NCBI GenBank assembly: GCA_026874595.1
Contig: CM049313.1
Location: 38,904,659-38,968,658 of the forward strand
Reading direction: 5' to 3'
From: Sipunculus nudus
Lineage: Eukaryota; Annelida; Sipuncula; Golfingiida; Sipunculidae
Length of the DNA stretch: 64,000 nt
Part shown: piece after piece, positions 1 to 12,724 of the stretch
Layout: every line of letters begins with the position of its first letter
Position numbering within the stretch: the stretch's first letter is position 1
Translations under genes and position numbers: made by a program
The notes under the pieces: model-generated
What the model saw: the letters and a program-made list of their open reading frames with translations, nothing else
Database searches by the model: none
What the model was told of the DNA's origin: nothing

Positions 1-1300
1 TGTATGTTTCAGTTTAATCTGGGATAAAAGGGAAATTCTTACAGAGACTTCAGTCAATAAATATTCAAAATGAAATCAGGTCTTCTTACAGAGGAAGGAT
101 TTACAAATTATTTTGAATGTACTAACGGAACTCGACCAGGGTGCATGGTGAGTTCCCTTCTGTTTTCTTTATTCATAGATATATTTTATAAGCAAATTTA
201 TGAAACAGATTGTCATGGTATAAATATTGATGAATATTTGCCAAAGGTAATGACATTAATGTACGGCGATGATTTAGTATGCTTCAATGATACAATAGGA
301 CGTCTCCAAGAACAAACAAACCAGTTGCAGGTTTTTCTGTCAATTATGGCTAAAAAGTTAATTTAGGAGAGACAAAAATTATGGTTTTTAGACACGGGGG
401 TTAATTAAAAAGAATAGAGAAATAGCACTATCAAAAATACTAAAAAAGAAACGGTAAATGACTATAGATACTTTGGGGTAATATTTACAAGTACATTTTC
501 ATGATATATAACAAAGAAAGCGCAGGCATTGCAGGCTGAAAGAGCAGTGACTCTCATAAAAAATATTATAGGAAATATAGTTGTTTATTAGTGCCCCAGC
601 TATTTTTTTTCAATTTTATTGTATGGATACACCGGTATTATTATCGGTATTATTATATGGTTCAGAACTGTGGGGCTATGAAAGATGTGAAATAATTTAA
701 AAGGTGCAATATAAATTTTGCAAGTACATTCTAAAAATTAGCTCTTCAGCTCCGAACGCAGCATCATTGGGAGAGTTTGGAAGGCAACCAATGTATGTCG
801 GTAAGTTATTAAGATGTGTAGTACATTATGGTAATTACAGATATCCAAAGCGTATATATAACATGCTGTTTAATCTAGATATGAATGAAAAAAAAAACAT
901 TGCTTTCTCATACAAGAAGCAAAATATGCAGCGCAGGTTTTGGGTATGTGTAGATGAATCAAGAAGTAGGAGGCATTAGAATATTTTTAGCTAAAATGAT
1001 GGAAAGAATTATTAATTTGGCAGAACAAAACTGATCTTGTGACGTAGAAGTAAGTACTTAATTAAATTAATATGGTACTTTTAAATACATGGTCTCAATT
1101 AATGGAGAAATATTTACTGTGCGGACTAATACCAAACATAAACAAGCGCTAGCCAGATTGAGATATTCATGTCATGAATTGATGATTGAAAAGGGAAGAT
1201 ACACGCAGATGGATAGAGTTCATTGGTTTTCAAGATTTGTTTGTAGAAGTAAAACTTTAAAACGCTGTTTAGTTGTACATATACGATAACATTTTAAAAG
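1..1300 (+). mobile_element. Decayed non-LTR retrotransposon (LINE), 3' part of the reverse transcriptase ORF
   Basis: Three short ORFs on the same strand, in different frames, match successive parts of a LINE reverse transcriptase. At 70-366 there is a G-x-R-P-G-C block followed by a hydrophobic LLFSLFID stretch and then MYGDDLV, the equivalent of the F/YADD catalytic box with Gly in place of Ala. At 704-979, KFCKYILKISSSAPNAAS and LGEFGRQPMYV resemble the region after the thumb in LINE proteins of many marine invertebrates. At 1089-1289, an ALARLRYSCHELMIEKGRY segment resembles the far C-terminus of the same proteins. Stops and frameshifts separate the pieces, so the copy is dead. The 5' part lies beyond the left edge of the window. 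Clade is not certain. The RT assignment is firm, the exact 3' end is not. Confidence 0.8.
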
Positions 1301-1518
1301 AATGCATATGATGATAATTAAATATGATCAGCCTCTGGAAATTCAGGGGTTTATTTCAGTGCTCATATGGAAATGTCCATAAGCTCATTAATACAAACAA
1401 CAGATATTTTGCACTAAGAACAATAAAACTGTACATGATTTTTAAGCACTAAGTAACATACACGTTGTATGATGAAATATGTAATGTTTATACAGTGAAC
1501 CCATACTACGTGAGTAGT

Positions 1519-1542
1519 CCCCCCCCCCCCCCCCCCCCCCCC
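1519..1542. repeat. Poly-C tract (24 C)
   Basis: An uninterrupted run of 24 C. Similar shorter C runs recur at 9777-9786, 37133-37149, 38688-38702, 39069-39081 and 39137-39148. Such runs are prone to length error in sequencing. Confidence 0.95.
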
Positions 1543-2749
1543 ACACCTCATTGCCCTCCCCCACCGTCTCCTATATTCATCAAAGGAGACATTGGTGAGA
1601 TGTGAATTGAGAATAGTGATTATACCTTACTTTAAAACAAAAGATTAATGTTATATTTAACAATAAATAAACTTCAGTTAACTACATGTCGTTGAATGGA
1701 AAATAGTCATCTTTTAATTACAAATGTTTACATTAATAAAACCACAAAGGTAATTTTACAATTCTCCTGATAATGTTAATTAAATAGAACAAAATATTCC
1801 AAAATTTTACCTTATCTATAAGGAAAGTATAAGATGTAATGTAACTATGATGATCTTCCGTGTATTTTTCATATAAATTATAAATTTGAGTACCCCAAAT
1901 TTTACATAGGATCCGCTCCCGTTACACTGAGGAGATATGGAGGAACTAATTAAAAAAAAAATGAAAATTTATAATCCATACTTCATCTCCACCAAATTTG
2001 GTACTTTTATCACAATCTGAACAATTCTTCTGTATTTTGCTGTTAAAATCTGCACTATATGTGCTGGATACAGTTTCTATTACCAAAGGAAAGATTTCTA
2101 ATACAGGATGAGTTTAATAAATTTTTATATCCATTAAATTATTATAAGTCTATTTTAAGTCTGTTGCTATGCACTGTAATATCTAGTCTCTGCATAAGTT
2201 TTATTATGGGTTTAAACCTCAAGCCTTGAGGCTAACTCATGTACGAGTACTGATGAAAGAACAATGAACATATTGCGTCGTGGACTTTAATACACTCTGA
2301 ATACCATGACTGTTTGAAAGATTGTTTAATAAATAATCATGTCACCCAAGTATAACATTATTACTTCTATTATGCATTTATGCCATTTGTGCACTGTTAT
2401 TTAATATTGTTATTCTTTGTCACAGAATCAAAACGTCTCTTTGTTGGACACAGTTGTATGACCTGCGCAATAAACGTATTTTCCCACTATCTGAGTCTGT
2501 ATTCTAGCCAACCCAACGAATGGACGGCAACTTATATATATATATATAAGATTTTACACGATGAAAATATCACGATATGTATCGTAATACGCTACCGCAT
2601 ATTGCAATATTTTGCGATACAAAATTTGTAGGCAATACTAAGTCTTACTGTCTGTCTATGTGTATTTGTCTCTGTCTATTTGTCTCTGTCTTGTTTCACT
2701 GCGTCTCGGTTTTCGTGTCTCTGTGTCTTCCTGTATCGGTATCTATCTA

Positions 2750-2753
<4 letters not shown>

Positions 2754-2792
<39 letters not shown>
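2754..2792. repeat. (TC)n microsatellite
   Basis: About 19 TC dinucleotides. It follows a (TGTC)n-like, T/C-rich stretch at 2645-2753 that repeats TGTCT words. Confidence 0.95.
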
Positions 2793-2796
<4 letters not shown>

Positions 2797-5700
2797 AATG
2801 TTTAATTAATACAAGTGTTTAATCTTAGTCCTGTACTTTTTCCCTTCAAGACAATAATTAATGTCTTATTGTTATTATGCTTTTAAGCTTGTTCTCTTTA
2901 ATCAACAGACATTTTCATAATGTTTAAATTCTCACGGGTAAACACCATTTTCTGAATTCCTCAAAATATGGACAATATGGAGCATGATTTAAATTTTACT
3001 TTAAAAGACACTAAACACGTATTAATTGCTTTATATTTCAATCTGGAATATTTTCATAAGGATTACTTTGTGCGGTGGATTTCGTTACAACACACATGTT
3101 CTCTTTCTTTTTAATAAAAAAAAAACGGCGTCATTTCACAATATTGGACTATAGTGTACGTTTGTTTTATATTTCTATATTAATGTCTCAACGTCTTCTG
3201 GGAATTTCTATTTCATTATGTATTGTTTTGCTTCAGAGATTGGTGGCGGGTTATGGACATGTTTTTTATAACACGTTGTCTACATGTTGACAGGTTGCAA
3301 TATAAATGTATAAGCTTACGTTTGAATTGAGGCCGTTGACTTCTGGTCTTTTGACAGCTAAAATTGGGTGGTTTAGACACAAAACATTGTTGTCACTAAT
3401 GATTTTGGTGTTTTGGTATTTAAGTAAGGATAGTATTAAGAAGTATACATGCAGATTGGATAATAATAACAATTCCTTCTTTACCCTCTCATTATCACGG
3501 AAATGCGCTAATACCGCACATCAGCAATGTAACGTGTTATGTTTAATAAGCTGTATGCAGTATATTGTCATTAGCGGACTTTTTCTTGACAAGCCAATAA
3601 CACTTTATCATAAAGTTCTTCCATTTACGGACAATCCGCATGGAGAGACTAGCTAGTAATGGAGAGCTTGTTATGTTCAAGGCGAGCTGATGCGGTAAAT
3701 AAATCAAATTATAAGTTGTCATCTTTGATAGGCTTGCAATATGATGAATCAGAACCATGTCCTGCATTTATTACTGTTTATATAATGAGGATAACCCTAT
3801 GGCCATGAACGATTTGTTTTACCATCTTTGAAAACCCCTGTACATCTGAGAGTACTATGTACACGGATGGAAATTGTTCATAGGTTTTCCGGCATCTTAG
3901 CAAATCATTGAAAAACTTGTGTCCTTTTCTATTGATTTTAAAAATGGCATTAGTAACTGGTTCATTTTCTAACTTTTTTTTAAGTTCAAATTTAAATAAA
4001 TTTTCATTATGGGCACAATAAATATAGATACAAACACAGATTCGAACTTTTTGTATTATACTTTTATTTGTTCGACTTTTGATAAATGCTAGCAGGTTTA
4101 CTGCCCGTTTGCTGAAGCTTTGACCAATAATTTAACTTTTCCGGCTTTCTACATGCAGACAGGTACTAATCAATAAATACCGCTGTGCTAAGACAATAAC
4201 CTCTCTGTTTATCTAATCTTTGTTCTATAAGCAGACCTGATGAAGTTAGAAGTTGAATTTTATTCTTTTCAATCCGATTTATAGACAACTTTGACATGAT
4301 TATACATGTTAGATATATATATAAAGAAATGAACAAAGCAATAAAAACCTAGATGTCTGCAAAAGTTCAGGGGAAAGTGTGCAACCTTGAAAATTAGGTC
4401 TAGGGCAAAAACAAAATTCAGGTGCAAATCTTGTCACCTGTGGCTTTTGGAAAATCAGCCGTTTTGGAGATCTGGGGCAGAAACGATCAGAAGAAGACAC
4501 AGTTCTCGCCGTTGCACTCTATAGATTATAACCTTAAAACCCTCCTCCTAAACCGTACCCTAAAATAGATATATAAACAAACCCATCTAGCCTCATTGGC
4601 CTCTGCGCACTGCCGGGGGAGAATTAACTAGTAGGCCTACTATCTAGTACCAACTATATTTGACAACTTAACTGATTTAAGTACGTAACACACACACGTG
4701 TATCTATGAAAGTAGTAAACGTTCAAATAACTGTATATATTTGATAATGTTGATTCTTTTTGTTATTCTTTTTTATTATAAATGCTGATAAATAAGTATG
4801 TTAAAAAATATTGTGATAGCAGTATGCTTCTGTGATATTGATAAACCTCAGATTTCCAAAGAACGTTCGTCATGCTTAATAATTTGTTCATACAGCGTCT
4901 TCATTAGTATGATTTGTGTATAAGCTCAGTTATATATAATGTCACTGTACTCGCTGACGTCAAATCGTCATTAACATACACAAGTTAAGCTGATGAGGCC
5001 TCACACTAACGACATTCATACTAATCATAAGGAAGTACTTTACGACATTGTGAATCTCGCGTCTCGCTCTTCATAAAAAAACCTAACCTTGAGTTATTTA
5101 TGATACCGTACAGAGGGTTACATATTAATCTAAATTACTCAAATCCTCAAATTAGTGGACCCATTAGCCTTCTTTGTCTGAGGACAGCTCCGAGGAATTA
5201 TATTGTAGACCATTGTTTAGTTTAGAAATTATATGTCTATTCCTTCTGTTTTCATGTTTGTTTATATATATATATATGAGAATAAAGGGTTGATACTCGA
5301 TTTATTCTTTTCTTAGAGTAAAAATTGAATAATCCCGTGAACCTGTAGTCAAATTGTAAATTTTGTAGAATTCATCATTGGTGCACCTGAAACCAATTTA
5401 GTGCCACTGAAACCGAAAGTGTGTTGGCAGTTGATAGGAACAATAGACAACCCGAAATCACACAGCTGTCACGAGGCTTTACTTAATTATAAACCTGGCT
5501 TTCTTTTTCGTTCGCCTTCAAACGTATTGTTTCCTCCAAGAAGATAAGAAACGTTTTTATCTTCATTATCACGTGCTGTTTGATCTTTGCAAAACTTTTG
5601 TTGATATGGCTGGTATCCTCACAATGTCTGACCAAAATCGGGCAAACCTGGTCAACCAGCTCTTAGTTTAATTTCCCCATCTCCCTATTTTTAAATGTAA

Positions 5701-6585
5701 CAAATCATATATAGAAATCTTAGCGATCACGCCTGCAGAGACAGTTAATTAGAATTAACCAGAAAAGAATTTGGGGGAAATACATGTAAGAAGACAAATT
5801 AATAGCCTACAAAGAAGAAATCATGATTTGGTGTGACTGACCATAAAATATAAAGTTATATTTGACGTTTCTTATTAAAGAAGATAATAGTAAGAAAAAG
5901 GGGTTTAAAGTTTCTTAAAGAAGTAATGGTTTGTAAGAACTGTAAACCTCCATTCATCAGATTTTCAATTAAAAGTTTTATACAGTATACTTGTTATATT
6001 TATTAATCTGTGAAATCCACTAGAAATATGATACAACACGATTCCGTTAGATTTGCTTCATGTCAGATATAAAATGAAAATCGTGGGTGAACTCTCAGTA
6101 TGTGGATCTAGTTACTAATTGTTTAATCAGTAACGCGGCGCCAGGCTATCCAGGCTCCCGCTTTATAAATAGTTATGAAAGTTAAATGTAACACTGCTGT
6201 AAGAGCTCTAAAGTATTGAAGAAAGGCAGTTACCTTCAGGGGGATGCTGGAATAAAGCTTGATTCCGGGAAACAACATTCTACTCGCCGGTTAAAAATTT
6301 ATATATGTTTGAGCAGAAACCATTAACACCGTATTTCTAGATGACAGCTACCTAATACATCCAATTTTCAATTCGGTCTTGGCACTTTTAATGTGATGGC
6401 TACCCTTGTACTTCGGGATACTACCTTTTATAAGTGTCAGTTTGTTCTTAATTATACATGATTTTCACCTTGTGAAGAGTATATATGAATGACTTCAAAA
6501 GTTACTGACACAGGTCGCCAATAAATATTTAAACTCTCTGCCATATTGCGGAGGGTAGAAAGCTGGGCAGTATGATATTTATATT

Positions 6586-6769
6586 CTTACAAAGTATAAA
6601 TTAAAAAAAAAAAAACTATTTTTTTTTCTGAAAGAACAGGTAAATGTGTTTGACGTAGGTAACACCTGAAAATTAAATCCTGATCAAACCAACAAATTGT
6701 GAGTAAAATAAGAATAATTAATTACTAAGAAAAGAACACAATGACTAAAGGGGTAGAAGTTTTTGTTTT
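6586..6769. repeat. Duplicated segment A, first copy
   Basis: 184 bp that recur almost identically at 7978-8161, including the A12/T9 homopolymer pair near its start. In this first copy segment A is separated from segment B (7642-7980) by 872 bp; in the second copy A and B are directly joined. Confidence 0.93.
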
Positions 6770-7459
6770 ATATACGAAAAAATTTTTTTGCAGTTTATCG
6801 GAAATTGTTCAAAAGATTTTATTTATCGATTTGACTGGAACAACCAAAGTGACTCATATCTATAATTATCATATTTGCCTATTTGGCCTATTTACCATAT
6901 AACTGCACATAAATCAATCTAATTTTTCCTGCTAGCTGCTCATTTAAAGCTTTATTAATTCAATGTAATTTAATTTAGACACATTCTTACACTCTTAATA
7001 ATACAATCTAAGAGTATCAACGCCTTTATATTATGGTATTCTACTTAGAATCTGCATGAATTAATGCAGCCCTCTTGTTGAACCATGCGTTTTGTTGTAT
7101 CGTTCAATTAAGTATATTCAGACTAATTAGCAAAAAAAAATATATGAATAAATAACTGCCGACCTTGGGCAGGCACAGAAAAGAAAGATGGACGCACTAA
7201 GTTGTAAAACACCGGATGGAGGTTTGACCACATGACTGTTCGTTGTCATTCTTCCTGTCTCGTAATATGAGTTGTTTGTCCAGTAGGAGTTGTTTTACCT
7301 ATAAGGCATTTTTGCATAAGGTTAGGCAAACCTATTCCAGGTCCCATTATATTATCATGTAGCACTTTGACCCCTAGATAATGAATTAATATAGATTTTA
7401 TATAAAATGAGAGCATTTCCTGGCAGAAAAACATTTTTCCTATTTATTTTTACACAAAA

Positions 7460-7660
7460 ACACAGAGGTTGTGTGATTTGTTTAGGAGCTATCAGCACAG
7501 GCATGAACACTGTCAACTCTGCACTGACGGCAGCCACTGAAAAACCCCTTGTGACATTAAAATTTAAATCTCAGTTAAAGCACAGTATTTCTGCTACTGT
7601 CAGTCACACATTTTCAGGAGAAAACAACATGTATTAATAGATCTGAGTTCATGATAAAAT
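7460..7660. repeat. Interspersed repeat, copy 1 (diverged match at 45588-45790)
   Basis: The segment from GAGGTTGTGTGATTTGTT through CACAGTATTTCTGC to AACAACATG matches 45588-45790 on the same strand with substitutions and small indels. The match runs across position 7642, so the arrangement with the 872-bp middle present is the older one. No coding sense was found in the overlapping 76-codon ORF. Confidence 0.7.
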
Positions 7661-7980
7661 TCAGTTCCATAAGGTTTCTCTCAACGACTTCGCTGACCTT
7701 GGCTTTAAACTAGTAAAGGTCGAGTTGCTTACATAAAATTTAACGCAACCTCTACGATTCTTTGCTTCAGGGTCGGCATTACATGTTACAGGGTTCATAC
7801 ACTTCAATTAGTCTATTTTAATTTATATTTATCAATTATATTATATGAAGTTATATATTATATAAAAAATATAAAATTTATATTTAATTGTACTTTTCTA
7901 CTCATAAGGTTGTTGAATCCTGTATTAAGGAAATCTGTCCGCATAATTGGCAAGTATTACAAAGTTAATAATAATATCTT
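7642..7980. repeat. Duplicated segment B, first copy
   Basis: 339 bp repeated almost identically at 8161-8499. It begins at TCTGAGTTCATG and ends at AATATCTT. The offset between the copies is a constant 519 bp, so there is no internal indel. Confidence 0.93.
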
Positions 7981-8499
7981 ACAAAGTATAAATTAAAAAA
8001 AAAAAAACTATTTTTTTTTCTGAAAGAACAGGTAAATGTGTTTGACGTAGGTAACACCTGAAAATTAAATCCTGATCAAACCAACAAATTGTGAGTAAAA
8101 TAAGAATAATTAATTACTAAGAAAAGAACACAATGACTAAAGGGGTAGAAGTTTTTGTTTTCTGAGTTCATGATAAAATTCAGTTCCATAAGGTTTCTCT
8201 CAACGACTTCGCTGACCTTGGCTTTAAACTAGTAAAGGTCGAGTTGCTTACATAAAATTTAACGCAACCTCTACGATTCTTTGCTTCAGGGTCGGCATTA
8301 CATGTTACAGGGTTCATACACTTCAATTAGTCTATTTTAATTTATATTTATCAATTATATTATATGAAGTTATATATTATATAAAAAATATAAAATTTAT
8401 ATTTAATTGTACTTTTCTACTCATAAGGTTGTTGAATCCTGTATTAAGGAAATCTGTCCGCATAATTGGCAAGTATTACAAAGTTAATAATAATATCTT
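7978..8499. repeat. Second copy of the A-B block, with the middle deleted
   Basis: Segments A (7978-8161) and B (8161-8499) are fused with a single shared T at the join. The simplest history is a tandem duplication of 6586-7980 followed by loss of the 872-bp middle from the second copy. Near-identity of the copies means the event is recent, or that two alleles were collapsed in tandem by the assembler. Confidence 0.9.
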
Positions 8500-9400
8500 G
8501 TGCATGGGTATAGTAGACCTCAACTCATTTCACTAGCGACACCTCTCGGAGGCAACTGACACTGAGTGTTCGGATTTGTACCATGGATAAGAAAGATCAT
8601 AATTTGATAAATCTGCAGTAGTAATTTTTCGTGATATGTAATTTTATGTATAAAATTAACAAGGAGTAATTTTGATAATATGTTATATATCAAACCTCAT
8701 ATGGCTGCATCACGGCGTTTCTGAGAGGTGAACAAAACACGACACAGGATTAGGCGTTAGTTAAATGAAATGTGCATGCTACGTCATCAGTTTAACGAGA
8801 AGATTGGTGGTGCATCCTTGTTAGAGATATGTCATGGTGTAAAAGAATAATAATATCAAGGAATATCCTACTATATGGGAAGCAAACACTTTATTACATT
8901 CGTAACGTGGCGTCATTTTGTTAAGAATGGGATCACCTTTGCACAGCAGTTAGTTTTGCTTCAAAGCAAATTTTGCCAGGTTTAATGTTATCATACCTAA
9001 CACGATTTCGAAGGACAGGTGAAATTTACAGCTTGGGTTCTATTAATAACAATATATTAAATAGTTGGGAATGTGAAAAAATATGTTACATCGGTCGCTT
9101 CAATTTACTAATGGGTGTAATATTTCGTCGTTTCAGCGGTATAGTCGTGCTGGTTACACTATCTGATTGGTGTGTTGTCGTCCAGAAGATACGTTATGGA
9201 TGTTTCAGTTAAATCCAATAGGTCTTTAATAACATGGATCAAATATTTTCAATATATTCAAGTGTTTTTTCCAACATTGCAGATTAACTAAAACTTGTCT
9301 TGTCTTTGGCTACTCATTTTAACTATTTTACCCTTTTTGGTTTTTAACCACCTGTATTTGTTGTTATTATTACTATAAACACCAGGAGAATTCGATTTCG
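8500..9400. other. Non-coding stretch
   Basis: Nothing recognisable. A 79-codon ORF at 8973-9212 has no motif and ordinary AT-rich composition. Confidence 0.5.
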
Positions 9401-9409
9401 GTTTCGGAC

Positions 9410-9545
9410 TAGCTGACAGGGCGGTATTACACGATTATAATGGAGTCAACCATGTAGGCTCTGTGTATGACACCTGAGGGCCATGGGTATGTAATTTTCC
9501 CCATGCCTGAGTAACGACACCGAGAAACCTCGAAAGGCGCACTAG
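9410..9545 (-). mobile_element. SINE 3'-part fragment
   Basis: A stretch with GGGTATGTAATTTTCCCCAT, then ACACCGAG and GGCGCACTAG, aligns with the body of the tRNA-derived SINE at 17815-18730 (GGGTGCGTAATCATCCCCAT, ACACCGAGG, GACGCACTCG). The tRNA-like head is missing. It directly abuts the hairpin end of the next element. Confidence 0.6.
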
Positions 9546-10700
9546 TTTTTAGCTCAGCTGACTGTAAGTCAACTGAGGTATAAGCATGGCGCTTTTTTTT
9601 CCGTCGTCCGTCAATCTGTCCAGCGGTCCGGCCGTCCGTTAGCAGGTTACAAATCGTCGCGCTGAACCTTGAAACCTGTATCTAAATATCCAAGGAGGAC
9701 TATAAAAAATCGCCTTGTGAACATGAAATTAGGTCACTGCGACTAATAACCTCCGAGCTATGTGGGTAGTAAATATCCCCCCCCCCACTCCAAAAAAGAA
9801 ATAATTTAAAATTTGATACGAAATCTCCAGTATCTTGATAATTAATGTATGGATTGTCATGAATCTTTCCATGAATATGGCCAATGCCTATTTTGGTAGT
9901 TCCCGAAAACTAGTGGCGCCAACTGTATTTTTTTATATTTTTTTATACCTTTTTTACTCAAAAATCACAGCAATCATGTCAGTTTCCCAGCTGTGATTTC
10001 ATCTTGTGTCCCAAAATCTGGTCTGTTTATTGATCGGAAGTGAATGCTCTGTATAGAAAACACCTTGACTGCCCGTCTGTCTTTCTGTCTGTTCATCTGT
10101 CCATCGATCCACACAAATTTGTTTTTAGATGATAAGTCCCGGTTGGATTGATAAATGGATTTCAAACTTGACTTCTGTATGGGCCAACACTAAAGCAAGA
10201 ACCCTTATGTCATTTTTCGGGTCATAGGGTCAATGGTCAAGTTCACCGTACCCATCCATTAAAAAATTAGTTTCTGGATGATAACTATGGTTTGGAAAAA
10301 CAGATTGGCTTCTAACTTGATTTTTGAATGACCAACCACTGATGTAAATAACATTTGGATTTTCGGGGTCCTGAGGTCAACGGTGAAGATCACATTAGCC
10401 ACTTCTTTAAAAGGATTGTGGATGCACTGTAAATCAAACTTTTTATCCCAATCTGTCATCTTTAATACATGTATTACATGCCCGAAGTGGAAGAAATCTG
10501 TAAATTTGAGGTTACATGGTCAGAAGTCAACATCATTTTTTAAAAGATTGTTATAATAATCTGAATGCTGTAAGTTCAAGGATAGTAAGTTCATAGATTG
10601 GTTAAGGTCTCAGGACCCACATTTGGAAAAGCTCATAAAAATATTCTATATAAAAATAGAACTGAGCGTCGAGACCCACGGGTCCCTAGTTGAAACTCGG
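9546..10700 (-). mobile_element. Hairpin-ended core-repeat element (reverse copy)
   Basis: The left edge is TTAGCTCAGCTGACTGTAAG followed by a mirrored GTCAACTGAGG, a hairpin also found at 16384, 24369, 55940 and 62025. The right edge (about 10655-10695) is the reverse complement of the GACCCATGGGTC block that opens the copies at 50761 and 60489. Inside are GTCCGTC words, (CTGT)n words near 10075 and repeated units ending in a ggtcaa(t/c)ggt(c/g)aa phrase. No protein is encoded, so this would be a non-autonomous element. Confidence 0.65.
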
Positions 10701-11570
10701 CCGTTGGACATGGTCTTCGATTTCCAGATCTCCTGACTTTAAACCAGGGATAATCATATCCATGAACCTACACAGATCGATATATCGATACTTCGATCAA
10801 TCCCGCAGGCTTCTATCGGTCTAAACTCTAGGCCTTCAGTTCAAGTATATCAGGGCGTTGACGTTATCTGACATCAAGCTTATGAACCCGTAACTATAAC
10901 GACCGGTACACTTGCTCGTTAAGATTTATGGGACAATGAAAGGAAGTATTCATTAAACTACTAGAACTGCAAATAAGTATAATTGTTTGAAAGGCTTTAG
11001 AGTAGGAAAACACATTTGCCGTTAAAAAATATATTTCAAAATTTTCAATGTTGACAAAAAGATTCGAAGAATATGAAAAGACATTCAGACAAAATGTTAT
11101 GGAACACTTCATAAACTTGTCTATACAAGAAAGACCGTGACGGTATTTGTGTCCTGGTCTTTTATTCCGTAACGAGTAATCCTAACATTTTAGTCGTTCA
11201 TCCTATAGCGGCGGGTTGTCATGTCACTCACTTGGGAAAGTCCGGGATTTAAAAAAAAACAAGATGTACGCGACTCTGTTTTGTGCATTAAACAAGTTAA
11301 AGCTAATGGACTAGAAAGCGAGCGCGTGCAAACGAGATATAAGTTTTGAAGCTCTTTAGATTCTCCCTCGGGCCGGGAACATTTTCTCTGAAAGAAACAT
11401 AAAAACATTTTAAAATAATCATCTCCTCATTTAACGCTTAAATCTGTAATTATAGGATGAGTTATTTCATATCATTATTGTCATCAATTATACTGTAGAA
11501 GGCAGAAGGAACAATATAAAAGCACTATGTAAAGCCAACTGAGTTTGGTCAGGTGGAGTAGGCGCCTCGT
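10700..11570. other. Non-coding stretch
   Basis: No repeat or coding signal recognised; two 72-codon minus-strand ORFs look random. Confidence 0.5.
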
Positions 11571-11574
11571 GGAT

Positions 11575-11765
11575 AAGGTTACTGGTGTATTAGGTTACTG
11601 GTAGATTAGGTAACTGGTGGATCAGGTTACTGGTGGATCAGGTTGCTGATGTATTAGGTTACGGATGTATTAGAGTACTGGTGTATTCGGTTATTGGTGT
11701 ATTAGGTTACTGGAATATTAGGTATCTGGTGCATTGGCTTACTGGTGCATAAGGTTACTGGTGAA
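11575..11765. repeat. Minisatellite, 14-16 bp unit
   Basis: About a dozen degenerate tandem copies of a unit like GGTTACTGGTGTATTA, with single-base variants and occasional loss of one or two bases. Confidence 0.9.
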
Positions 11766-11769
11766 TATA

Positions 11770-12720
11770 CGTTGAATGTATTGCTTGGAAACATTAGCCA
11801 TACCGTGACGTTTGTGCACTTCTGCAGGGGGAAAAAAGGAGGGTGTTGCGCTCTAAAAAATGATGGCTCAGGATCATGACTTGATGAACAACAAATTGAA
11901 ATTATACTTTTAGCCGTCACGGAACAAAGAGCACAAACAAACCATATCACATCTTGTATTAAATCTGTCAAATGTTCAATGCAACATTAAATATAAAAAG
12001 CCCTTTGTCGAGTATTGATCAGATGAATTTAATGAAACTGATGGCTGCAGTGGCTAAAACAATAAACACTAGATTTTATTTAAAAGATTTATTCTGGAAT
12101 ATTGAGTGACGTACAATGAAGCTCACACAAGAAATAGAAAACACTCGCAGAACACTGCCAACGTCTACAGCTAGTTCCGAATCCGACTGCGCATCAAAAT
12201 TATACTGATCTTTTCCGAAATTTAACCAACTAGTCCTTTATGGCCGAACCTCCAACCAAATTTAACTTATATTCACAGTAAATAAAGTGATACGACCTGT
12301 CACACCTTGAAATTTTGTATCAAGAATGTCATTCGCGGACAAACAGCTGGTTTCATTTAAAATGAAACAAAGGAAAGTATGTATACTCTTATTATTATGC
12401 CGTCAATGTATAGTAGCCATTTTGTTTAATTAAAACTACAATTCCTTCACGTCGTCGTTGCCATGACGACGTCATTTTCTTTCTTGGTATGAGAAAGTAT
12501 AAAACCATTTTTTTATTTGCCAAACAGAACCTCCAACAGTTAAAATAAATTTTGAGGAAGGGATTAAATTTCTTGGGTGGGTCCATTAACATTTTGAGAT
12601 AATGTGTGGACAAATAAACAGAAAAACAGACTAAATGGATCCAGAATTCCACGTACTTTTTATCGATCCTTTACATTGCCAGAGTAAAAAAGAGTGAAAA
12701 AAAGTTAAACCCAAATCCAT
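11770..12720. other. Non-coding stretch
   Basis: No gene recognised. It separates the 16-bp minisatellite from the 79-bp satellite. Confidence 0.5.
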
Positions 12721-12724
12721 CGTT

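Larger units (their letters stand above)
1300..6585. other. Non-coding stretch, no gene recognised
   Basis: AT-rich DNA with only short ORFs lacking any recognisable motif, the longest being 116 codons at 3306-3656. It holds the poly-C tract, a TC repeat at 2754-2792 and short TA runs near 2535 and 5264. No splice-bounded coding segment was recognised. Confidence 0.6.

Noticed and set aside
3306-3656. 116-codon plus-strand ORF in the left non-coding stretch
   Set aside because: No motif, overlapping ORFs on the other strand, and AT-rich composition like its flanks.
7318-7345. Possible inverted end shared with 45878-45903 (AACCTATTCCA / TGGAATAGGTT)
   Set aside because: The short inverted match is suggestive, but the opposite ends of the two repeat copies do not show it, so a TIR claim is not supported.
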